A stretch of DNA of 64,000 nucleotides from Patella vulgata (lineage: Eukaryota; Mollusca; Gastropoda; Patellidae): positions 14,553,390-14,617,389 of the forward strand of contig NC_065882.2 in NCBI RefSeq assembly GCF_932274485.2, written 5' to 3'. Position numbers and translations under genes: made by a program. The notes beneath the pieces are model-generated. The model worked only from the letters and a program-made list of their open reading frames with translations. It had not been told where the DNA came from and did no database searches. This document shows positions 39,101 through 51,100 of this stretch, one piece after another; position 1 is the first letter of the stretch; every line of letters begins with the position of its first letter.

Positions 39101-42100
39101 TTGATTCACTATGAGCCGAGAAAGAAGCGGGTGAATCTTTGCATAGTCTCGATCATCATTACTAAAATCATTAATATAAACAGCATAGACTTGATTATCC
39201 ACTTTTTTGATTTAATTATCAATGGCCGTTAGCGGCATATAGGAATCTAATCCAGCCAACATCGAAGGCTAGCCTTGACATCGGGAGTTTATTATGGTCT
39301 GGATAAGTTAATTAATGTCTAATTGATAATTTAGATAACATTTCAGGCCTAAAGAAAGACTTGTAATAAGCAGATTTTGCTCTTGCATAATGTATGTTTA
39401 ATTAAATAATCAATTTTAGTACATTTTAACGTGGATTATAAGTCGTGAAAAATTCAGTGTTGTCTGGAAAATGCACTTCAAGATCGGTGGCTTTAATTCC
39501 TAAAAAATGGACTGGATCTACTTTGCAATTTATATAATGGATTCTACATTCTAGTCAATGTTAACATCAGTATTGAATGGTTAATAGTGCAAAGTTATTT
39601 GAGGCCAGTGTCCCAGCGACTGATAGTAGAAAAACACTTGTCGATTCCATTTAATTGCTAGCAAACCAAAAAAATTTGCAGAAGTACAATTTAAATCCAG
39701 TAAATAATTCAACAATTATATAATGGATTCGACACGTGCTATTCTACTTCTAGTCACTGTGACACTGGCCTCAAATAACCTTACGCGATCAGCCATCCAA
39801 TACGGATGTTTTTATGTTTCAATTATTAGTAAGCTTACTGAAGTACTATACAGCCTGAGACTGGGCATACTGCCAGGTAAGTGGGCAGGTAAGACTTTTA
39901 ACAAGGTAATTGTCTCAGTTCAATAACCATCAATCGTTGAATTTTTTAACAACAACATAAAGATCATTAAAGAAATTATTACAAAAAAAAGTGTTATTTG
40001 GATACTGTAGTAATTTTGTAATTAAAACCTCTGCGTGTGATGCCATTTGCACTTTTCGGAAAATAATCATGACTTAATTAATCCATGTCAAAATGTACTT
40101 AAATTGATTATTTAATAAAGAATTATTTTTTTCAAAAATCAAAGTTAGATTAAAAAGAAGCCCATCAATAAGAAATAAAATGAAAAAAAAAATGGGGTAA
40201 TGAAATGGGGTTTAACATCCTACTGTTCTGCACTGACTAATGAAGACGGGCATATGAGGGAAATTTTGCCTGACTGCGGCAATATGGTCTACTCTTTACA
40301 TGCACGTCAATGTGGACATGGGACCTTGTTTTTTTGTCCCATTTGAATGACTAGACAACTGTGCTTGTTAGGCACTCTGTCCTGCACCACTGACAAGAGG
40401 AAACCACGCCAGAACATCTCGACGAACTTCCACGGCCAACCTACTTGTTACCTCCAGGCTTGCGAGCCAACGTCTTACCCACTTAGCCATCAATGAGAAA
40501 CAAAAGGTTATAATATAGGTTGTTATATATATAGTCATAACATAAATGGAAGCCATGGTGGCCAAGTGGGTAAGACTCTGGCTCGCTAGCCTGGAGGTCA
40601 CAAGTCCACTCCCGTTGCTGGCCAAGAAAGTTCATCAAGATTGTCTGATGTGGTTTCCCCTTGTCAGTGCTGCAGGAAATGAAATGGCGTTTAATGTCCT
40701 ACTTTTCTGCTCCGACTGGGCTAATGAAGATGGGCATACGCCATGCAGTGTGCTATGAGAGAAAGTTTGTCCGAACAGTGGCACTACGGCCTAGACTCTT
40801 ATTTTGAATTCCAACCGTCAAGGGTTCTTTTATGTGCACACCATGCTAAATGAATCAAACTAGGAAAGAAAAAAAAATGAAATGGGGTTTAACGTCCTAC
40901 TGTTCTGCACCAACTGTGATAATGATGACGGAAACTAGGAAAAGATGGACTTTTGTTGTGCAATCGTCCTGTAAATGTTCAGTGATAAATGAATCAAACT
41001 TGGAATGAAATGAAATGAAATGAAATGGGCTTCAACATCCTACTGTTCTGCACCAATTGTGATAATGATCAATTCTTTAAATGACATAATGTGATAATGA
41101 TGACAGAAACTAGGTAAAGATGGACTTTTGATGTGCAATCGTCCCGTAAATGTTCAATACGCGTTGTCTCATCTGAATTCATGTGTGAACAGATTGACAC
41201 TTGGTATGTAAAAGGTTAGCCACCCTTGATTTAAGTTATACGATTATATTATCCTGATAACAGTAAGTTAAATCTGACAGAAAAACCGAAATTAGATTTT
41301 AAAGATAGTATATAGTCCCTAATCTTTATGTCGAACATATCGTAAACCATATTATATCTTGAAGGGATCATGTGCCATCGCCTAGCACCTATAAAGACGT
41401 CATTGTATCATCAGACATATTATCCTAACAACATGGAGATTATATAAATAAAAAAACATTAGTTCGATCTTCAAAGGGTATTATCACTTTCACTATCAAA
41501 AACAATCTGATCAAAATACAAATCTATTTTTCGTTTCGTTTCGTTTTTTATACTTTCGATGGCCTACACTACATGAAGATTTGACCTGTTGTACTGGGAG
41601 ATCGCGTCAGGGGACATACGAGCGGCTTTTGACCCTATGACCTTCAGACATTGATTAATCAATCAGCACTGATGTTTCTAGGGGTTTACCCACAGTTCCG
41701 TGCAGAGCACACCAAGAACTCGCCTTAACAGACCGTTTCATTGGCTAATCCCTCACGCCATCCAGAATGCAGGTTATATAACAACTCTTCCAGATGTTAG
41801 TGTTGTGAAGACAAGTAAAATGTAATTTTGAACTATAAAAAACAAAACGAAATAGGATCTGTGTTTTAATCAGATTGCTACCAAAAACTAAGTATTTAAG
41901 TAATGAAATGAAATGAAATGAAATGGAATTTAACATCCTACTGTTCTGCTCCTAACCTGGGCTAATGAAGACGGGCATACGCCACACAGTGTGCTATGAG
42001 GGAAATTTTGCCCGGACAGCAGCACTACGGCCTTCTCTTGTATCGAATTCCAACTGCCAAGGGATCTTTTACGTGCATGCCAATGTGTACACGGTTTTTC

Positions 42101-45100
42101 ATCCCATCCGAACTACTAGACAGCTTTCCTTGTCAGCCCCTCCGTCCTGTATCACTGACATGCGAGAACCACGCCTGAAAATCTGGATCAACTTTCTCCG
42201 CCAATGTAGGGCTCGAAAACCCGACCTCCAGGCTAGCGAGCTAGCACCTGACCTACTTAGCCACGTGATCCTCTATTTAAATAATATATAATGGTACAAT
42301 AAGAAGTGGTATCAGGTGTTCTACTCAAAAAACCTTGAACTTCAAAGGGTATTATCCCTTTCAAAAGAAAAAGATATATATATACTTAATTTTAGATTGT
42401 ATATACATAGTACAATAAGGGCCAAATTTTGTAACTCTGGGCCCTCAAACCAACTGGTTTCCTAGGGCACCCATCGTGATGAAGACTATGTGACATGACG
42501 AGAGAACAAAACTAGCTTGATTCATCTGTCTTGCAACCCACTCATAGATCAATTTTCTCCCGGATTTAGGCCATTATATATTTCAGTGGATACTAAGATG
42601 AATTCTATTTATTTTGAAAAAAATATATGTCAAGGTTTTTTGGGTTTTTTTGCAATAGGGCAATATTGTAAAAATAATGACTAGCCTGCAATCGTTCCCT
42701 GTTAGCTAAAAACAAGCACCCCCGATAGACCAACATTTTTAGCACGTCTTTGTGGCCAGATCTATGTTTGAACCTGGACTTAATATGTTTAATATGTTTA
42801 ATATGTTTAATATTATGTGTCAATTGAATACTCGAGGTCATGTCCAACTTTTCATGCATGTTTATTTACAGTTGGAGGTTGATAAACTGAAATTATTGAC
42901 ATTTTATAAAATATCGTGATATACAGATAATATGATGATATTTTTGGAAAATATCGCAATATATTTGTTTTCAGGGATATTGCCCAGCCCTAGGCTCTAG
43001 ACTATTCCACTTGTAACTTCTCCAACCCCACCCCCACTTTCATCCTGCATTGTATATCATGGCTAGGAGGGAACCATGGTGGCTAAGCGAGTAAGACTAT
43101 GACTCGCTAGCCTGGAAGTCATGGGTTATCTCCTGGTATTGGCCGAGAAAGTTCATTGGTATTTACTGGTGTGGTTTCTCCTTGTCAGTGGTGCAGGAAG
43201 GAGGGCCTAACAAGTACAGCTGTTTAGTCGTTTGGATGGGCCAAAAAAACTGAGGTCCTGTGTACACATTGGCGATATAGGAGTAGGGCGTAGTGCCGTT
43301 GACCGGGCAAAATTTGCCTCATACCTCGTCTCCATTAGCCCTGTTGGAGCAGAACAGTAGGACGTTAAACCCTCATTTCATTTCATGCCTAGAAATAAAC
43401 ACTACACTGAACTAGTACCTGACACTTTAAACTTTGTGATAGACAGAGGACATGTATTAATAATATCAACAAAAACTACAGAAAATACACAAATCAGTGC
43501 CAGGGAAAATCAGAGGCATCAACAAATTGTGTCTGACAAAATCTGAATCTGTGCCTGACATTGTCAGTTATAAGTGCTTTATTTACAGCCCTTGTTCTAT
43601 TGAATACTGATGGCCACTCTCACAGATGAAAGAGATGGGAGAATTATGATAAAGAGAATTATAGAATAACTGTTGAGACAATTATCAAGAGATTGGGTAA
43701 ATATATTCCTTTCAAGTGTCTGAAAGACAAAATCAATTATAGAGATATTATCTGACTGTTAAACATACAGCTCCACTGATCATATCAATGGTATTATTAT
43801 TTCATTACATAGTCCTGTAGTAAAATCTTCTAACAACTTCTATAGTAAAATGGTGTAACGTAATATGCCCTCAGGCTATTCTAGTAGCAGGGCCGTGACA
43901 GCACATAAAATAAATGAAACAAAATAAAATGAGGCTTAATCATCCCACTGTTCTGCGCCATCCTGCTACTGAAGACAGGGATATGCCATGTGATGTTGTG
44001 CTATATAGCAAATTTATGCACCGATAGCAACATAATCAGCTACTCTCCAAAAGATCTTCCTTGCACCCAGCAGGAATCAAACTCATAATAACGACACTCA
44101 TTCCCCTTGTAAGTTGGTGGTTACCTCAAAAACCCGTACCAAATTTCTCCTCAGCCTGCTGTATAGCGTATGCCTGTCTTTATTAGCCTGGTTGGTGCAG
44201 AAAAGTAGGATGTTCCATTTTGTCCAGTGAGATTAAGACAACATGGTACGGTAACAAAAATGAGATTGTTCCGATTTGAGGCCTGTCTGGCAACCAAACA
44301 CAGAAATCCATGAAACTTTAAAAGGTAAATTTGAGACAAGTTGGTGACCCCCATGACTCTCCATACCTGGCACCAACCAAACCATTTTGTCTGGAGTAAT
44401 AAATCTTAAAAAAACAACACCCCAAAACAAGAAAACCAGGCCTGAAAGACTATTTCTAAGTCTGTTTACATAAATTAAGATTTGAATTAGAAATCTAAAT
44501 TGTTCTTTGTATCTTTGGGTTTTTTGTGTGTTTTTTTTAAAGATTTGTACTGAATTGACATTTTAGTCGACTGATCTGGTTTCTGGTGGTAACCTTATTC
44601 TGTTATCAGGTTTGTTATCAGTCTCTGCGATAAACCGAGTCAATACTACACTGGATTGACATTTCCTGTTAGTCTCCTTCATATTCAATATCATAGGCCT
44701 GCACAAAATAAACACATGGTTATTAACGTAATCATCAGTATGGAACATACATGTAACATCAACATAAGAACAATCGGTCAAGTCTTATTGAGACAACAAG
44801 TTGAATGTCCGTGAAGTGATTTGCCAATAATTTTAACACGTAGTGTTTTGATGATGAATGGTTCCTTGTTGAGGTGGTTGTTAAATCGGGCTAAGTTCCT
44901 AAAGTTGAGGGTGGTTCCTTGTTGAAGGTGGTTGTTAAATTGGGCTAAGTTCCGAAAGTTGAGAGTGGTTCCTTTTTGAAGGTGGTTGTTAAATCGGGCT
45001 TAGTTCCGAAAGTTGAGAGTGGTTCCTTGTTGAAGGTGTTTGTTAAATCGGGCAAAGTTCCAAAATTTGAGGTGATTCCTTGTTGAAGGCGGTAGTTAAA

Positions 45101-48100
45101 TCAGACTAAGTTCCGAAAATTGAAGTGGCTCAGTGAATAAAGTGCTGGTATCCTAACCAGGAGGTCCCCAGTACAATTCTGGTGTTCCTATCAGGATTTT
45201 GCCAAGGGCCTGTCAAGGAACAGCATCTAGTCTTTCAGATGGGACGAAAAGGTCCTGTGTACCCATTGGCGCCTATGGAAATGTACCATTGACAGTAGGC
45301 TGCAGAGATGTTTGGGCAAAATTCCCATATGGCGTATGCACGTCTTCATTAGCCCAGTTGGTGCAGAAAAGTAGACGTTAAACCCCATTTCATTAAATTT
45401 ATAGGACTAATGCAGAACATTGTTCTTTATTTCATCTAAACGGTGTCAGTCACTGTAATCAAAGATCAACGACCCTACATAGTATTGTTTATTCTATCAA
45501 CAAGCGTTAATCTTGGATGGAGGCAAGACATTGTTCAGTCATTGTCTCACATTTACCTTGTAATGTTTAATGGATTTCTATGTTTAGTTACTAGACAGGT
45601 TTTAAGTCTAGATATGTCCTATTTCTATTGATGTTATATTTACAAGAAAGTGTGATGTTTTCCCTCTTTTTTTGTTCATTTCTCTGTGGATGTTTATTTG
45701 TCAGGCTACTTATTTTAACCAAATGTACATTCATTTTTGGATAGACTAGACACTGTCCTTGTCAGGCTCTCCTTCCTGCACAAGTGGAAACCAACCATGC
45801 CAGGAAATCTTTAGGAACTTTCCTGACCAATACCATGAGGGAACCCAAGACCTCCTGGTTTGCCCACCAGCATCTTACTTACTGAGCCACCACCACTCCC
45901 AAATAATTATATAATTTATAAAGTTCCAGAACTTGCATTTTTCGCATTTCGAAACAGTATACTAATTTTGAGATATGGTGGCCATTTTGGGCAGAGATCT
46001 ATTCTCGAGGAATAGGTAGATGGATCTCTGTGTGCAGAACGTGTCAATCACTGACTTGAACTACTAAATAGCAGCACAGCTGTAAACAGCACCCCTGAAC
46101 AAACAGTCACAAATATCTATACAGACAAGTTTTATCTTTTATTATCTTTGCGAACGCACAGGGCTGAGAAGGCTCCTCTATCACCAAGCCACATACGCTC
46201 ACACCAGGGATCAAAACCATGACCTCAAGTCAGCAGTCAGAGGTGACCGGCCACCTAGAGTTTGAAGTGCGACCACTAGGCTATCGCCCCCACCCACCCA
46301 CCCCGCTTAATGAATTTACACTACATTATAGTATTATTGTGTCCCTTTAAATCCTTTCTGCCATTTTATACTATACCTAGGGATGTAAGTACAGCTCTTT
46401 ACTGAAATATTAAATTAAAAAGTCTACATATAATAGCATCAAGTAGAAGATTGAAAATAAATACTACGTCTCGGGGATATAATTACAGCACTTAGTCGTA
46501 ATTTAAAAAATCAAATATCAAATTAAAAAGTCTAAATATAGTGCATCGAATAACAGACTGAAATGAAATATGCTGTCTCAGGGTTGTGAGTACACCCCTT
46601 AGTTGTAACTTGATAAAATATTAAAATAAAAAGTCTAAATATAGTATCGAGTAGCAGATTAAAAACAAACACTCAGTCTCAGGGATTTAAGTACAGCACT
46701 TAGTCGCAATTTAATCAAATATTCAATTAAAAAATCAAATACTCAGTCGTAAATTAATGAAACATTAAATAAAAAAGTCTACTTTCGAGAAGTATTTTAG
46801 TAAACAAATGTCAATATCTATAAAACAATTGGTTTACAGTAGATCCCTTGCAAATATTAAACCAGCGGCTGCCAGGCAGGATACACCCACATTTTCAAGA
46901 GATGGATAGAGAACAAGCTAAAACGAAAGTGATTTTTCCTACAATCAAGGGCCATAATTCAGGAATCAAGATCTTTGGGTTATAAACTTACATTTCAAGT
47001 TTCAACAAAAACGGATAAAAATTGTGACCTCTATAGGGTCAACAACCTTGATATACCATATTTTTACGCTATTTGAGAACGAAGGGCGGCCATTTTATCT
47101 GTCAGTTTTGGGCCGATTTTCACGAAATTCAAACTCAGCCGTCCTTAGGGTGTAACAGTGATATAATAATATGATATTTTAAATCGGATAAATATTATGA
47201 CCTCTATAGGGTCCACAACTAAAATGCGATTTTTCGTACAATCAGGGGGCCATAATTCAGTAAGTTCTGGTCCAATATGCTCGAATATCGACAGCAATCG
47301 AGATCTTTTGGTTATAAACTTACATTTTAAGTTTCAACAAAATCGGATAAAAATTGTGACCTTTATAGAGTCCACAACCTTGATATACCATATTTTTACG
47401 CTATTTGAGAACGAAGGGCGGCCATTTTGTCTGTCAGTTTTGGGCCGATTTTTACGAAATTCGAACTCAGTCGTCCTTAGGGTGTAACGGTGATATAATA
47501 ATATGGTTTTTTTTAAATCGGATAAAAATTATGACCTCTATAGGGTCCACAAGCTAAAAACGCGATTTTTCGTTCAATCAGGGGCCATAATTCAGGAAGT
47601 TAAGTTCCGATATGCACGAATATCGAAAGGAACTGAGATCTTTGGGTTATAAGCATACATTTAAGTTTAAACCAAATCAGATAAAAATTGTGACCTCTAC
47701 AGTGTTCACAAGCTAAAAACGTGATTTTTTGTACAATCAGGAGCCATAATCAATGAAGTTACAGTCCGATACATGCCAATATCGAAAGGAACCAAGATCT
47801 GAATGTGATAAACCTATATTTCAAGTTTCATTGAAATCGGATAAAAATTGTGACCTGTAGACTGTTCACAAACAATTGTGGATGGACGGACAGGCGCGAC
47901 AACAATATACGTCCACATGAAAAATGGTTCAATTCCGTTCAGTATTTGCAAAAATTTGATGATTTCAAAATTCCGCAATTTCGGCAGACAATATAAACCA
48001 ACCAGCAACACCTGTCAGTGTAGAGTAAATTAATCCGCTGAAATCCAAGCCAGGGGAATTACCTACAGTTGATATTTTGTTTTTTCAAACATACATTATG

Positions 48101-51100
48101 CAAGAGCTAAATCTGCCTATTGCAGGTCTTTCTTTAGGCCTAAAATGTTATCTAAATTATTAATTAGACATTAATTAACTTATCCAGACCATAATCAACT
48201 TTCGATGTCATTGTTAGCCTGCGATGTTTGTTGGAGTAGGTTCCGATTTGCTGTTCGACTTCTATTCATAATTTAATCATGAAATGGATAATCAAGACTA
48301 TGTTTTTTTATCGTACCGACTTTAGTAATGATTTTATTTTAAACAATATTTTTATTCAGGTTGTCTGAATGGGATTGGGGAACAGGCTTTGCCTATGTAA
48401 AACTCCTCTCCTTGGATCAATTTGACAGAAATTTTCAGCAAATTCCTTTTACATTATCTAGTTCTTAACTATTATAGTGAGAACTTCCAGCTCTTTATCT
48501 AATCTCCCATAATGTATCTTTAATTAAATGTTAAATGATTCAGTTGAGAACATTAAAGCAGTGAAAAATTAGATACATGTAAAATTTTAGCTTTAGAAAG
48601 AGTTCTCAGCTAGTGTTGGCATGATATATTGTTGAATTGATGTATCGCGATTCGTCCTTTCACGATTAGACACTGAATCGATGTATCGCAAAATTTTTTA
48701 TGTTTTTGTTTGTCGCTTCAGTAAGTAACCAGTCCCGCTTAATTCTCCATATCACACATTATATATGGTTACACAAACACTCTTAAATTGTTTTGGTCCT
48801 TATTTTGATCCACATCAATATCCTGATATAAAATAGTTTTAATTCTTCAACATTGGCAGGACTAAAAATATCAAATATTAATTTATCCTGTTGTTTTCTT
48901 GGTAAATATTGACCTGGTGATGAATCGTGACACGTATCGAATCATAGCACCTGAATGGCAATATGTATCGTATCATGACTGCTGTGGCAAAACCCAGCAC
49001 TATTCTGAACAATACATGCACTTCAAATAAACAAGCCTGGAAAAGGCCACCAGTCACAGACATCGTCAGGCACAAATTCAGGCTTTATCAGGCACTATTC
49101 CTTATCCCATTCAAACACTGTCCTAAATTCTGATTGGTTAATAGTCGGGTTAACAACCAATCGATTACAGCGTAACAAAGCAATCAGGGTTAATCGGAGC
49201 TCTAAATATGTTAAGGTAAAAGTGTATAATGACAATCATGGTTACATTAATTATGTCACAACCCACAAAATTTATTATGAGCGAATATCCAGATAATAGC
49301 AGGTTATTGCAGAAAAACAATATTTTCACCATCTTATAATAAATTTAATCAACTGTACAAAGTTTTAGTGAAGACCCCAGATCAAAGAGACAGGCTGTCT
49401 TGTTATGTATTTTGTTACAACAAACTAGATAGAACTACGACTTCCAACAGGAGAAATTTGATTGGACGATAAAAATAGACCTATTTTGTCAAAAACCAAA
49501 ACTTTTGTTCGAAGTATACAGAAGCGGCTAGAGAGAGATTTCTCGAGCCATTTCTTCAGGAATATGATTTTGTGTATTTTTGTTGATATGTTTAATACAC
49601 TTCTGGTACAAATTTACCAATGTCAGGTACATGTAAACTTCAGTAGTGCCTGAAATTTTCTGAGATAAAACTAAAATCGCTATGCCGGCTAATTAACGTA
49701 AAAAGTGAAGCAATCCAGAATTAGCTTCTAATTTTTGTTGATATGTTTAATACACTTCTGGTACAAATTTACCAATGTCAGGTACATGTAAACTTCAGTA
49801 GTGCCTGAAATTTTCTGAGATAAAACTAAAATCGCTATGCCGGCTAATTAACGTAAAAAGTGAAGCAATCCAGAATTAGCTTCTAATTATCTGTATTCAG
49901 TTTTTCCGTTGTTTTACTTTACAGCTAAATAGCCGCAAATTTAAATTGAGATTAGTGACATGTTATTTCCGTTTGTTTATATTCAAGAGACGGCCATATT
50001 GTAATCAAACCCATTTGAGAATAAGTATGGAACGCTATAAATAGCATGCGTTTCTATAATTATCAGTAAATCCTATTCTCTGTAGCCATATTTAGACATG
50101 AGACTCTATTTTTGGAATCATTTGAGTCAGTTCCCGTCTGATCAACAGATGAATTACAATCAAATCTGATTGACAAACTTCTTCCTTGTTTGGAGACCAT
50201 TGATTTTTCCTGTCGGCGTTAATCACGTTTTTTGTATATTTTTATTTCATCAGGATATTTCTGTTTTGATTTATTAATTAGAACGGTCACAGACAATGTC
50301 AGATTCAAGTTCCGCTAGTTTTGTCGTCTCTCTGTGTTTTTATTTATATTTTTAATACATGTTCAGTAAAGAGTTAAAGAATGTCAGCAACGTAAATGAA
50401 ATGAAATGGTGATTAAATGTCACATCTTTCTGCTCCGACTGGGATAATGAAGACGGGCATACGCCAGATTTACTCTACTTGAAATTTAAAATTTGTATAT
50501 GTTGTCAGTGTCACTAACTTTGGAGTTCCTAGAACTTCCATCATGGTTTCCCTTATTAATAGTATGGACTGGAGGGCATACCAAAACAGTGTCTAGTTGT
50601 TAGGAAGGGACACAAAAACTCCTTGAGCATGAGTGATAGTAAAAGAACCCTTGACAGGTGGAATTTGAAATAAGGGTACGCTATGCTCTTGCGCAATTGT
50701 CCAGGCAAAATTTCCCTCACCACATCCAAGGTATATGGCCATCTTCAATAGTCCATTTGGTGTAAAAAATTAGACTGTTAAACCCCATTTCATTTTATTT
50801 CATTTCAGAACATGGAAATAAATACATGTAAACCATTTAAATTCCTGACCTTCAAAAAAAAATACTATCGAGTCGGAATCCGATTGAAAAATTAATTATA
50901 CATAAGCTGCAGGAAGTTAGAACTGGAAGACACAGCAAGCCTTTTATTTCACGTAATGAGAGAATATAATGTTAAAACTGTAATCCATAACTAGTAGACG
51001 ATGAGAATCCTGTATTCCTTGTATTTTGTTTTATATTATCCATTAAAGAGACATTCCCACAAGTATTGAGTAGTTATTTCCATTAAAAGTATGTCAATTT

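Noticed and set aside
41965-42291. Recurring peptide starting [17 protein letters not shown] in several places
   Set aside because: It is the SINE-B body translated; the same words recur at 27818 and 59960.
47197-47487. 96-codon plus-strand frame
   Set aside because: Lies wholly in the alternating tandem array; such arrays carry chance frames.
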